A DNA stretch of 17,366 bases, from positions 1 to 17,366 of the forward strand of contig JBDTNL010000075.1 in the NCBI GenBank assembly GCA_039933785.1. Reading direction: 5' to 3'. The stretch is from JBDTNL01 sp039933785 (GTDB taxonomy: Bacteria > Acidobacteriota > Thermoanaerobaculia > Multivoradales > JAGPDF01). The notes under the pieces are model-generated. The model had not been told where the DNA came from. It saw only the letters and a list, made by a program, of their open reading frames with translations, and made no database searches. Positions 6,237 through 13,643 of this stretch are shown here, piece after piece. Each line of letters opens with the position of its first letter. Positions within the stretch are counted from its first letter, which is position 1. The translations under genes were made by a program, and so were the position numbers.

Positions 6237-6745
6237 GCTCGATCGTTCTACGTACTGCCGTCGAGGCCGATGCCCCGTTGATCCTGCAGTTCATTCGCGA
6301 TCTCGCGGAGTACGAGCACTTGTCCGCGGAGGTCGTCGCCACGGAGGCGACGCTTCGCGAGGCCCTTTTCGGCACGCACCCCGGTGCCGAAGTCGTCATT
6401 GCCGAGCGCATTGCCGACAGCAATGCCGACCGCATCGCCGAGCCGCTCGGCTTCGCGCTCTTCTTTCACAATTTCTCCACTTTCCTCTCGCGCCGTGGCC
6501 TGTATCTCGAGGATCTCTTCGTCCTCCCGAGCGCGCGCGGCCTCGGAGTCGGCAAGGCCCTGCTCCAGCATCTGGCGAGGCTCGCGGTCGAGCGCGGCTG
6601 CGGACGCTTCGAGTGGTCGGTGCTGGATTGGAACGAATCGGCCATCCGCTTCTACCGGTCGCTCGGCGCCAACGCGGTCGAGGGATGGCATCTCTATCGC
6701 CTGACCGGCGAGGCACTCGAGAAGCTGGCGGGGCCGGCGCGGTAG
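6233..6745 (+). CDS. GNAT N-acetyltransferase, SSAT/thialysine-acetyltransferase-like
   Basis: The ATG at 6233 overlaps the previous stop as ATGA and has GAGG nine bases upstream, giving 170 residues. The GNAT fold is recognisable: IRDLAEYEHL in helix 1/2, then LYLEDLFVLPSARGLGVGKALL at about 90-111. The latter carries the acetyl-CoA pyrophosphate loop RGLGVGKA, and WNESAIRFYRSLGA at 133-146 contains probable general acid Y141. The pattern LEDLFV...RG.G.G...WN..AI.FY...GA closely follows spermidine/spermine and thialysine acetyltransferases, so a small polyamine or amino acid is the likely substrate (inference). Residues about 57-72 contain an imperfect 8-residue duplication (AERIADSN/ADRIAEPL) encoded by a 24-base repeat. 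This lengthens the loop before strand 4. The carbonic anhydrase gene starts 20 bases downstream. Confidence 0.87.
   Translation: MSSIVLRTAVEADAPLILQFIRDLAEYEHLSAEVVATEATLREALFGTHPGAEVVIAERIADSNADRIAEPLGFALFFHNFSTFLSRRGLYLEDLFVLPSARGLGVGKALLQHLARLAVERGCGRFEWSVLDWNESAIRFYRSLGANAVEGWHLYRLTGEALEKLAGPAR
6401..6448 (+). repeat. In-frame 24-bp tandem duplication within the GNAT gene
   Basis: The unit 6401-6424 is followed by 6425-6448. The first 17 bases match at 15 of 17 positions (GCCGAGCGCATTGCCGA against GCCGACCGCATCGCCGA), then they diverge. Both encode A-[ED]-R-I-A-[DE]. It looks like a local slippage or duplication event in a surface loop that was later fixed by drift. Confidence 0.6.
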
Positions 6746-6765
6746 GATCGAACCAGGAGGTCCCC

Positions 6766-7530
6766 ATGAATCGATCGAACAGTCGTTTCGCCGCCGTCGG
6801 GCTCGGCGCGGTTCTGACCCTGCTCCTGCCCTCGACGAGCCCGGGCGCGGATGAGGCTTCGCCGCAATGGGCATACTCCGGCGCCACGGGACCCGAGCAC
6901 TGGGGACAGATCGTGCCCGAGTTCAGTCTGTGCGCGACCGGCAAGAGCCAATCTCCGATCGACATCGCGAGCCCCGTGGACGAGGAGCTGCCGGCGCTCG
7001 CCTTCGAGTACGGCGCGGTCGGAGGCGAGATCCTCAACAACGGGCACACCGTGCAAGTGAACTTCAAGAAGGGCAGCAAGTTGGCCGTCGATGGCCAGGT
7101 CTTCGAGCTCAAGCAGCTTCATTTTCACGTGCCGAGTGAGAACCATATTCGCGGCAAGTCGTTTCCCCTCGAGGTCCATCTCGTGCACGCGGATGGCGCT
7201 GGCCATCTAGCGGTCGTCGGAGTCATGTTCGAGGACGGAGCCCCGAATCAGGCGCTGGCGAATCTCTGGCAGCAGATGCCGGCGTCGGCCGGACCGGCGA
7301 AGCCCCTCGCCGCGGCGGTTTCGGCGGCCGCCTTCCTGCCGACCGGACACGGCTACTTCCGCTTCGACGGCTCGCTCACCACGCCGCCCTGTTCGGAAGG
7401 CGTGCGCTGGCTTCTGCTGAAAAAGCCGCTGACCGCGTCCAAGGCGCAGGTCGATGCCCTGCTGCATGCGTTGGGTCACCCGAACAACCGCCCGGTGCAA
7501 CCGCTGAACGCGCGCGCCGTGGCGGAGTAG
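6766..7530 (+). CDS. Alpha-class carbonic anhydrase, exported
   Basis: Alpha-carbonic anhydrase is a zinc enzyme interconverting CO2 and bicarbonate, here in the periplasm. The ATG at 6766 has a near-perfect AGGAGG at 6755-6760, giving 254 residues; the longer in-frame opening upstream is a shadow. Residues 1-28 form a signal peptide (MNRSNSRFAAVGLGAVLTLLL...SPGA). The mature domain shows WGQIVPEFSLCATGKSQSPIDI and the zinc ligands H119 and H121 (LHFHVPSEN) and H138 (LEVHLVH). H94 (NNGHTV) stands in the proton-shuttle position, and SLTTPPCSEGVRW carries the gatekeeper Thr. C56 and C209 are placed to form the usual disulfide. All catalytic residues are intact. It sits in a closely spaced plus-strand run between the GNAT and DinB-like genes, with no obvious functional link. 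Confidence 0.95.
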   Translation: MNRSNSRFAAVGLGAVLTLLLPSTSPGADEASPQWAYSGATGPEHWGQIVPEFSLCATGKSQSPIDIASPVDEELPALAFEYGAVGGEILNNGHTVQVNFKKGSKLAVDGQVFELKQLHFHVPSENHIRGKSFPLEVHLVHADGAGHLAVVGVMFEDGAPNQALANLWQQMPASAGPAKPLAAAVSAAAFLPTGHGYFRFDGSLTTPPCSEGVRWLLLKKPLTASKAQVDALLHALGHPNNRPVQPLNARAVAE

Positions 7531-7532
7531 TC

Positions 7533-8078
7533 GTGAGGTTCTCCTCGGGACGGCCGCAGCACGGCGAGTTCGCCGAGTACGCACGCCCGGATATCGACGA
7601 AGTTCGAGGCGACGACGCCGTCGCCGCGCTGCGGGCTCAACTCGAAGAGGTGCTCGCGCTGCTCTCGCCGATTCCGGAGGCGGTGGCCTCGACCCTGACC
7701 TATGCCCCGGGCAAGTGGATCCTGAAGCAGGTGGTGGGCCATCTCGCCGACGACGAGCGCATCATGCAGTATCGAGTCCTCTGCGTGGCGCGTGGCGATG
7801 CGACCGCGTTGCCCGGCTTCGACGAGACGCTCTATGTCGAGAACGGCGGATTCGAGGATCGCTCGTTCGCCAACCTCCTGGCGGAATATCGCGGCGTGCG
7901 CCACGCGTCGCTGGCCCTGTTCGAAACGTTTTCCCCCGTCGCCTGGGTACGGCGGGGGAACGTGAACGGCTATCCGGCCTCGGCGCGAGGCCTCGCGTTT
8001 CACATCGCCGGGCACGAGCTCCACCATCTGCGCATCCTGCGCGAGAAGTACCTGCCCGGGTATCTGGCCGAAGGGTGA
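7533..8078 (+). CDS. DinB-fold (DinB_2) putative metal-dependent protein
   Basis: This 181-residue protein has the features of the DinB/YfiT four-helix family. These are YAPGKWILKQVVGHLADDERIMQYRVL with H70 in the second helix, and HIAGHELHHLRILREKYLP near the C-terminus, offering H157, H161, H164 and H165. Three of these His residues normally bind one divalent metal. Some family members are bacillithiol or mycothiol S-transferases, others are of unknown role; the substrate is not decidable here. The GTG start lies two bases after the carbonic anhydrase stop, with the termination region serving as the ribosome-entry site, so the genes are probably translationally linked. The cyclodeaminase-like gene starts two bases after its stop. 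Confidence 0.85.
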   Translation: MRFSSGRPQHGEFAEYARPDIDEVRGDDAVAALRAQLEEVLALLSPIPEAVASTLTYAPGKWILKQVVGHLADDERIMQYRVLCVARGDATALPGFDETLYVENGGFEDRSFANLLAEYRGVRHASLALFETFSPVAWVRRGNVNGYPASARGLAFHIAGHELHHLRILREKYLPGYLAEG

Positions 8079-8080
8079 CG

Positions 8081-8704
8081 ATGGATCCGGTTCTCGAACA
8101 GATGTTCTCTGGCGAGGGTACGCCCGGCGCGGGCAGTGCCGCGGCGATGTCCGTGGCCTTGGCGGCGGCCCTGGTTCGCGGTCACGCCGAGCTCTCGCTG
8201 CGCCAGGACGGCAAGGGGCCGGCCGCCGATTTCCTGCCGCGCGCGGAGGTCATCGAGATTGCGTCGCGGGAGATTCTCGAGCGCGCCCAGCGTGCTGCCT
8301 CGGCCGATGCGGAGGCGTTCACTGTCGTGCTCGAGGCGCGCGCCGTCCGCGATGCCGCGCAAGGCGAAGCCCGCGATCTAGCGGCTGCGCGGGCGTCCAC
8401 GGCCTTGGTAAGCGCGACGTGGGGCCCGCTCGAGGTCTGCCGCATGGCGCTCGAGGTGGCCGGATTCGGGCTCGAGCTTGCCGAGCGCGGGCGACGTTCT
8501 GCCCGCGGCGAGGCGAGGGTGGCGGTGCTCCTCGCTCTGGCGGCGGCCGAAGGCTGCATCGTCCTCGGCGGCATCAATCTGAAAGCGCTCTCTCCGGCTG
8601 ACGGCGACGAAAGCGTCAGGCTGCGCGAGGCTCTAGCCCAGTGTGCGGCACGGCAAGTGGTCATAGCGAAAGCGTCGCGACTGGTCATTGATCGAATCCA
8701 CTGA
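8081..8704 (+). CDS. Cyclodeaminase/cyclohydrolase family protein (FTCD_C-like)
   Basis: The ATG at 8081 follows the DinB-like stop by two bases and gives 207 residues. The N-terminal TPGAGSAAAMSVALAAALV at 14-32 matches the glycine-rich segment (PTPGGGSA type) of the formiminotransferase-cyclodeaminase C-terminal domain. DAEAF and a final helical bundle (SARGEARVAVLLALAAAEGCIVLGGINL) also fit. The family converts formimino-tetrahydrofolate to methenyl-THF with release of ammonia, or hydrolyses methenyl-THF; bacterial stand-alone forms include FchA. The all-helical, Ala/Leu-rich composition agrees. The start of the glycine segment reads PGAG rather than PGGG. No formiminotransferase or folate cyclase gene is adjacent. 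Family placement is good, but the exact reaction is uncertain. Confidence 0.8.
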   Translation: MDPVLEQMFSGEGTPGAGSAAAMSVALAAALVRGHAELSLRQDGKGPAADFLPRAEVIEIASREILERAQRAASADAEAFTVVLEARAVRDAAQGEARDLAAARASTALVSATWGPLEVCRMALEVAGFGLELAERGRRSARGEARVAVLLALAAAEGCIVLGGINLKALSPADGDESVRLREALAQCAARQVVIAKASRLVIDRIH

Positions 8705-8766
8705 GCAAGGCAATCTCTCAGCATCGGACCGCCGGATCTCTTCTCCCGGCCGATGAGGGAGGCCGT

Positions 8767-9135
8767 ATGTCGCACGAGGATTCGCTCCGCCAGCTCAATC
8801 GGGCCTACGTCGAGGCCTCGCTCGCCGGCGACGTCGAGTGGTACCGCCAACATTTGGCCGAGGATTTCGTCTGCATCGACTCGGACGGCTCGGTGCTCGA
8901 CAAGAAGGCATTTCTCGAGCAGACGGCACAGGGCTCTGACTTGGCCGAATACCGGCTCGACGCGGTGAGCGTCCAGATGTACGGCGACGACCAGGTGGCC
9001 CTGGTGCGCGCCAAGGGCTCGTGGACGGCGAAGAACGGGCGACCGGGAGTGAGCCGGTACGTCGACGTCTACGTTCGTTCGGGCGAGGACTGGAAGTGCG
9101 TTTCAGCGCAGATCACGCGGCCGGCGGCTGAATGA
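8767..9135 (+). CDS. NTF2-like fold protein (DUF4440/SnoaL-like)
   Basis: The ATG at 8767 is preceded by GGGAGG at 8757-8762, giving 122 residues. The pattern is typical of DUF4440 and related NTF2-fold proteins. An N-terminal helix (DSLRQLNRAYVEASLAGDVEWYRQHLAEDFVCIDSDGSVLDKKAFLEQ) is followed by alternating strands with VALVRAKGSW and VSRYVDVYVRSGEDWKCVSAQIT. Such proteins form cone-shaped pockets and include small isomerases and ligand-binding domains; the role here is unknown. There is no signal peptide, so it should be cytosolic. The next gene overlaps its stop by four bases (ATGA at 9132-9135), so the two proteins are probably made together. Confidence 0.82.
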   Translation: MSHEDSLRQLNRAYVEASLAGDVEWYRQHLAEDFVCIDSDGSVLDKKAFLEQTAQGSDLAEYRLDAVSVQMYGDDQVALVRAKGSWTAKNGRPGVSRYVDVYVRSGEDWKCVSAQITRPAAE

Positions 9136-9803
9136 TGCCGGAAACGACCACTCCAGCCGCGGCGCCGTCGGACCGCGCCCGCGTGCGGCGCCTGCCCAAG
9201 CGCGGCGTGTACGACCGCGCCGCGATCGACGCGATTCTCGACGAGGGCATGGTCTGTCATGTCGGCTTCGTGCACGAAGGCGCACCGGTGGTGATCCCGA
9301 CGGGCTACGCTCGATCTGGCGACGAGCTCTACGTGCATGGCTCCGTCGCCAGCCGCATGCTGCGCTCGCTCGCGGGAAGCGCCGAGATCTGCGTGACGGT
9401 AACGCTGCTCGACGGACTGGTGCTGGCGCGCTCGGCGTTTCACCATTCGATGAACTACCGCTCGGTCGTGGTCTTCGGCCAGGCGCGGGTACTCGAAACC
9501 ACGGACGAGAAGCGTGAGGCCCTCCGCCTCTTCACCGAACATCTGATTCCAGGTCGCTGGGACACCATTCGTCCGCCGACCGACAAGGAGCTGAGCGCGA
9601 CGCTGGTGCTTGCTCTGCCGCTCGACGAGGCCTCCGCGAAGACCCGCAGCGGCCCACCGCTCGACGACGACGAGGACTACGCGCTGCCGATCTGGGCGGG
9701 AGTGCTGCCCTTGGCGGTGAGCGCCGGAGTCGCGATTGCCGACCCGAGTCTGGCGTCGGGCATTCCTGTGCCTGAACACATCGCGACGTTTCACCGCTCG
9801 TAG
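9132..9803 (+). CDS. Pyridoxamine 5'-phosphate oxidase-fold flavin-binding protein (Pyridox_ox_2/NimA-like)
   Basis: This 223-residue protein starts with an ATG overlapping the previous stop. The split-barrel flavin-binding fold is indicated by the N-terminal RRLPKRGVYDRAAIDAILDEGMVCHVGFVHEGAPVVIPTGYARSG. Next come LYVHGSVASRMLRSL, which contributes to the FMN phosphate site in this family, and FHHSMNYRSVVVFGQARVL with the conserved His pair. The relatives (PF12900) include nitroimidazole-resistance NimA proteins and many uncharacterised FMN or heme-binding oxidoreductases. Length and motif order match this family well. The substrate is not predictable, and resistance should not be inferred from the family name. 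Co-translation with the NTF2-like gene is the only contextual hint. Confidence 0.85.
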   Translation: MMPETTTPAAAPSDRARVRRLPKRGVYDRAAIDAILDEGMVCHVGFVHEGAPVVIPTGYARSGDELYVHGSVASRMLRSLAGSAEICVTVTLLDGLVLARSAFHHSMNYRSVVVFGQARVLETTDEKREALRLFTEHLIPGRWDTIRPPTDKELSATLVLALPLDEASAKTRSGPPLDDDEDYALPIWAGVLPLAVSAGVAIADPSLASGIPVPEHIATFHRS

Positions 9804-9862
9804 TCCAAGTTCGTAGTCGGATATCGAAGTCTCCGATACCGACCTCGGCAGAGTCCGATCGG

Positions 9863-9891
9863 CTGACGTCGTGCCTTGCGCCGTATACGAT
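9863..9891 (+). promoter_or_regulatory. Possible sigma70-like promoter for the aminotransferase gene
   Basis: CTGACG at 9863-9868 and TACGAT at 9886-9891 each match the sigma70 consensus at four of six positions and are separated by 17 bases. They lie 40 bases before the ATG at 9932. The 128-base gap 9804-9931 is the longest plain gene-free stretch between plus-strand genes here, so a promoter is expected in it. The match is weak and could be chance. Confidence 0.3.
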
Positions 9892-9931
9892 GTGTCCCGC
9901 AGTACGGTGCGCTTTCCCGGGAAGGAACCTC

Positions 9932-11128
9932 ATGTCACCTACGTTCGGTCGCGCCATGCTGGCGCATTGGGCTTTCGATCCCGCTGTCACCTATCTCAAC
10001 CACGGCACGGTGGGCGCGCCGCCGCGGCGGGTGGTCGAGGCCCAGCGCGCCATTCAGGACGAAATCGAACGCCAGCCCGCGGCAAAGCTGTTGCGCGAGC
10101 TGACCACGGTGCGAGTGGGTCGGCCGACCGGGCAGACTCCGCGCTTGCGGGTCGTGGCCGAGGAAGTCGCCAATTTCTTCGGCGCGCGCGGCGAAGACCT
10201 GGTCTTCGTCGACAACGCGACGACCGGCGCCAACGCGGTCTTGCGCGCGCTCGCTCTCGAGGAGGGTGACGAGGTCCTGGTCACCGACCACGGGTACGGC
10301 GGCGTCACCAACGCGGCGCGGTTTTACACCAGGGAGCGCGGAGCGAAGCTGCGGGTGGTGGAACTCCCCGACCCCATTCGTTCTCCCGAGCAAGTCGTCG
10401 AATCGATTGCCGCCGCACTGCGCGAGAACACCTCGCGGATTCGGCTGGTTCTAATCGACCACATCTGTTCCGACAGCGCGATCCTCTTTCCGGTACGCGA
10501 GGTCGCCGAGCTTTGCCACACCCTCGGCGTGCCCGTCCTGGTCGACGGCGCCCATGCTCCCGGCGCCATCGATCTCGACATCCCGGCTCTCGGCGCGGAC
10601 TGGTACGTCGGCAACCTGCACAAGTGGCTGTGGACGCCACGGTCGAGCGGCGTCCTCTGGGTCGACCCCCGGCATCAGGCGACCCTCCATCCGACGGTGA
10701 TCTCCTGGGGCCTCGACGAAGGCATCGCGACCGAGTTCGATCTCGTCGGCACGCGCGACCCGTCGCCGTATCTGGCGGCCCCGGCGGCCCTTGCCATGCG
10801 CCGCGAGCTCGGCGGCGAGGAGGTCATCCAGACCTACAACCACGAGCTCGTATGCGACGCCGCCGAGCGGCTGGCGGCGAGTTGGGGCGTGCCGTTCCCG
10901 ACCCCGCGCTCGATGTTCGGGCCGATGGCGACCGTGCTTCTCCCCGAGAGCCTGGGGAGCCTCAAGGACGATGCGGCGCGATTGCGCGACGTATTGCTCT
11001 TCGAGCATGGCCTCGAGCTCAATCTCGGAGCTCGGCACGGACGTCTGCGAGTGCGCATCGCGGCGCAGGTCTACAACGAGATGGCGGACTTCGAACGGCT
11101 GGATCGAGCGGTCACAAGCTTGCTCTGA
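9932..11128 (+). CDS. Class V aminotransferase-fold PLP enzyme, isopenicillin-N-epimerase-like
   Basis: The ATG at 9932 has AAGGAA just upstream, giving 398 residues. An in-frame ATG at 9890 lacks a site and would add 14 unconserved residues. The fold-type I PLP signature is clear: N-terminal TYLNHGTVGAPPRRV, VDNATTGANAV at 93-103, DHICSDSA at 176-183, and VDGAHAPGAIDLD at 204-216 with D205/H208. The Schiff-base lysine K231 lies in WYVGNLHKWLW. The family (CefD-like) includes epimerases, cysteine desulfurases and lyases. YLNHG at the start and NLHKW are shared with isopenicillin N epimerase homologues, which are widespread in bacteria that make no beta-lactam. No biosynthetic cluster surrounds it, so I infer an uncharacterised amino-acid transforming enzyme. 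It probably has its own promoter in the 128-base leader. Confidence 0.88.
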   Translation: MSPTFGRAMLAHWAFDPAVTYLNHGTVGAPPRRVVEAQRAIQDEIERQPAAKLLRELTTVRVGRPTGQTPRLRVVAEEVANFFGARGEDLVFVDNATTGANAVLRALALEEGDEVLVTDHGYGGVTNAARFYTRERGAKLRVVELPDPIRSPEQVVESIAAALRENTSRIRLVLIDHICSDSAILFPVREVAELCHTLGVPVLVDGAHAPGAIDLDIPALGADWYVGNLHKWLWTPRSSGVLWVDPRHQATLHPTVISWGLDEGIATEFDLVGTRDPSPYLAAPAALAMRRELGGEEVIQTYNHELVCDAAERLAASWGVPFPTPRSMFGPMATVLLPESLGSLKDDAARLRDVLLFEHGLELNLGARHGRLRVRIAAQVYNEMADFERLDRAVTSLL

Positions 11129-11153
11129 TCGTGTAGGGTGAGCGAACGACCGG

Positions 11154-11185
11154 CGCAGGAGATGCCGGGCCTGCGGGTTTCTCTT
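11154..11185 (+). terminator. Weak terminator-like hairpin after the aminotransferase gene
   Basis: CGCAGG at 11154-11159 pairs with CCTGCG at 11170-11175 around a 10-base loop, followed by GG and then TTTCTCTT. It lies 25 bases after the aminotransferase stop, which is the right place, but a six-pair stem and an interrupted T tract make it a marginal candidate. Confidence 0.3.
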
Positions 11186-11202
11186 GTCGAACCGGCCATG
11201 AG

Positions 11203-13080
11203 GTGTCGTCGCGGATGGTTGCAAGCGTTTTGAGTGCGATTCTCGCGTGCTTCGCCGTGGCGGGCACTCCGGCGAGCAATTTGACTTCGTCCGTACGTGC
11301 GGTCGCCCAGGCTCCGGGGCCGCCAGACATCGTGTTGATCGTTATCGACACCCTGCGCCGCGATCACCTGGCGAGTTACGGCTACGGGCGCCAGACGACT
11401 CCAGGGATCGACCGGTTGGTCAGGGAGGGCGTCGCCTTCGACGCCGTGTCGCCGACCTCGTGGACCAAGCCGGCGGTGACATCGATCCTCACCGGCCTCC
11501 ACCCGCTTCGCCACCAGACCTTCGATCGCACGGACAAGTTGCCGACCGGCATCGTGACCCTCGCCGAGCGCTTGCGGGCGATTGGCTACTCGACGCAAGC
11601 GGTGAGCGCCAACGGGTGGGTCTCGGGGGCTTGGGGCCTGGACCGCGGCTTCCAGCAATTCACCGAGCTCGAGGACGTCGAGGGCGTCCCGCCGGACGCG
11701 TTCAGGGTCAATCGAGCGGTAGTGCCTCAGCTCGGTACGATGCCGCACCCATTCTTTCTCTACGTCCAGTACGTGGATCCGCATGCCCCGTACTCCCCGC
11801 GACGTCGTTGGGACGGTGAGCCCCTGCCCGGTGCAGGAACGCCGCAGGCGACGCTCAGCGTTCTCGACCTCGATGCAACGCACGAGTATCCGCGTGCCCC
11901 CGAGTTCGTGGATCGCGCCCGCGACCTTTACGACGGCGAGCTGCGACAGGTGGACGACGGCCTGGAGGAGCTCCTGGGCGAGCTCGAGCGCCGCAACCTG
12001 TTGGCCAACGCAGTCCTGGTGGTGACCGCCGATCACGGCGAAGAGCTCGGCGACCACGGGCGGATGAGCCACGGTCAGTCGCTCTATCGCGAGGTGACGG
12101 ACGTGCCCTTGGTGTTCTGGGCGCCGGGGAGAATCGCGCCGCGTGGGCTGCCGATGCCGCGCGAGCGCGCCAGTCTGCTCGAGGTGACTCCGACGCTGAT
12201 GGAAATCGCGGGCAGTCCTTTGGCGCCCGGCGAAGCCGACGGCTCGAGCCGGGCAGGAGAGTTGTTACGACGCGTGGTGCCAGGCGAACCGCCGCCCTAC
12301 CTCTTGCACCTCGACTTCGTGGATGGCGTAGCCCTGGCGCTCGACGATGGACATCGAAAACTCCTTTTGGGGCGCGCCCCGTATCGCAAGGAGCTCTTCG
12401 ACCTCGAGCTCGATCCAGCGGAGCAGCATTCGTTGATGGAACCGCGGCCGCCGAAGTGGTTCGGCGTGCTCGCCACTCGACTCGCGGAGCGCCACAATGC
12501 GTTCGAGGCATTGGCAAGCCCGCGCCTCACGGGCTCGATCAGTGACTCCTCGATCCGTCAGTTGGCGGCCCTCGGGTATCTCGGCTCGACCTCGGGAAGC
12601 AGCACGGAACGACGAATTCCCCGCGTCGTGGAACCACCGACTCCCGTGCCGGATGGCAGGCTGGGATGGGAGGGGACGATGACTGCCCCATGCATTCGGA
12701 CCGCCAACTCCGAGGATCGCGGACCTCTTCTCGAGGGCTGGTATTGGATCGAGGCGGGTGGGCGCTGGACGTATCCGAAAGCAACCCTGCTCACGCCGCC
12801 AATCGAAGCCGCGTCCACGAGCTTGGTGGTACAGGGCCAGAACTTCCGCAGCGACGTCTCGCGCCTCGCGGTCGTTTTTCGGGGTCGGCTGCTCGGCGAG
12901 GCATCGGTCGGGCCCGGACCGATGCGGCTGGAGGTTCGCCTGCCAGATATCTCGGCGCCGTCGGGTCTGCTGCTCGAGCTCCGGGTCGATCCGCCCTTCG
13001 TGCCGGCGCAGCATGGAGCCCAGGACGCCAGGAGTCTGGGCCTCTTCGTCACCTCGATCTGCACCCGCGTCCGGCGCTAG
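11203..13080 (+). CDS. Exported sulfatase-fold (alkaline phosphatase superfamily) enzyme with Thr at the nucleophile position
   Basis: This 625-residue protein starts at GTG 11203 (or ATG 11215, four residues shorter). The N-terminus is hydrophobic to about residue 25 and contains ILAC (C16), so either a signal peptide or a lipoprotein signal is possible. The catalytic domain shows the metal-binding DIVLIVIDTLRRDHLASYGY (42-61), VQYVDPHAPY and VVTADHGEELGDHG with D277/H278. Where true sulfatases have C/S-x-P-x-R for formylglycine, this protein has TKPAVTSILTG with T88. That is the Thr type seen in phosphotransferase or phosphodiesterase members such as LtaS. Residues after about 480 form an extra domain (GWYWIEAGGRWTYPKATL to the end). 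It looks beta-rich and resembles tails I have seen on envelope glycosyltransferases. The function is likely extracytoplasmic hydrolysis or transfer on a glycan or lipid. Confidence 0.85.
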   Translation: MSSRMVASVLSAILACFAVAGTPASNLTSSVRAVAQAPGPPDIVLIVIDTLRRDHLASYGYGRQTTPGIDRLVREGVAFDAVSPTSWTKPAVTSILTGLHPLRHQTFDRTDKLPTGIVTLAERLRAIGYSTQAVSANGWVSGAWGLDRGFQQFTELEDVEGVPPDAFRVNRAVVPQLGTMPHPFFLYVQYVDPHAPYSPRRRWDGEPLPGAGTPQATLSVLDLDATHEYPRAPEFVDRARDLYDGELRQVDDGLEELLGELERRNLLANAVLVVTADHGEELGDHGRMSHGQSLYREVTDVPLVFWAPGRIAPRGLPMPRERASLLEVTPTLMEIAGSPLAPGEADGSSRAGELLRRVVPGEPPPYLLHLDFVDGVALALDDGHRKLLLGRAPYRKELFDLELDPAEQHSLMEPRPPKWFGVLATRLAERHNAFEALASPRLTGSISDSSIRQLAALGYLGSTSGSSTERRIPRVVEPPTPVPDGRLGWEGTMTAPCIRTANSEDRGPLLEGWYWIEAGGRWTYPKATLLTPPIEAASTSLVVQGQNFRSDVSRLAVVFRGRLLGEASVGPGPMRLEVRLPDISAPSGLLLELRVDPPFVPAQHGAQDARSLGLFVTSICTRVRR

Positions 13081-13109
13081 CGTCGCCGAAGCTGTGATTT
13101 GATGCGGGC

Positions 13110-13643
13110 ATGCGGCCCTTCCTACTGCTCGCTCTGATCGCCTCTGTCGTTGCCTGTGCGAAGCATCCCGGCCCGGCCGCGTCCAGCGCCGGCCTGGCGC
13201 CGATCGACGCCTGTGAGCTGCTGACGCTCGACGAGGCCGATCCCCAGGGCGCCGACCTGTTGATGCCGGTGGGCAATGCCGTCGACCACTCCATTGGCGC
13301 CGACAGCGCGAAGTGCGCTTACGGCACCAGCGATCTACCCATCCAGGTGGTGGGTATGGAGGTGCGTCGCTTTGCCGACGCCGACGCGGCGAAGAGCGCC
13401 CAGAGCTCAGCCGCTGGAGCCCTGCGCGGGATGGCCGGGGGAGATCTTCACTCGGTCGAGGGCCTGGCCGACGGCGCCGTCTGGGCCGGCGGTCGCTTGA
13501 ACCAGCTCCACGTGCTCGCCGGTTCGACTCGCCTGATCGTCACCGTCGAAGTCGGCGATGTCGCCCGCCGCGAGGGCCGCGCGCGCGAGCTCGCCCGCCT
13601 GGCGCTCGGCCGTCTCAGCCAGCCGGCGAAGCCGGCGCCTTGA
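13110..13643 (+). CDS. Small putative lipoprotein of unknown function
   Basis: This 177-residue protein begins MRPFLLLALIASVVAC, a short signal with lipobox VVAC and lipidation residue C16, followed by a flexible Ala/Ser/Pro linker. The mature part starts IDACELLTLDEAD. It has Cys35 and Cys69 (AKCAYG), probably a disulfide, then mixed alpha/beta sequence, and ends in an Arg-rich helix and QPAKPAP. The CELLT...C pattern recalls DUF3558-type secreted lipoproteins, but the similarity is weak and I give no function. It follows the sulfatase-fold gene by 29 bases on the same strand and could be its partner. Its last 29 bases overlap the 3' end of the opposite-strand sulfurylase gene. Confidence 0.75.
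   Translation: MRPFLLLALIASVVACAKHPGPAASSAGLAPIDACELLTLDEADPQGADLLMPVGNAVDHSIGADSAKCAYGTSDLPIQVVGMEVRRFADADAAKSAQSSAAGALRGMAGGDLHSVEGLADGAVWAGGRLNQLHVLAGSTRLIVTVEVGDVARREGRARELARLALGRLSQPAKPAP

Noticed and set aside
5959..6765. Reading frame running through the Fpg and GNAT genes into carbonic anhydrase
   Set aside because: Arg/Ala/Ser-rich shadow translation. The carbonic anhydrase start at 6766 has AGGAGG and a clear signal peptide.
9132..9803. Nitroimidazole-resistance (nim) gene
   Set aside because: Only the broad PPOX-fold family is supported; most members have no link to drug resistance.
9932..11128. Beta-lactam biosynthesis gene cefD
   Set aside because: No other beta-lactam gene is nearby, and CefD-like PLP enzymes are common in bacteria that make none.
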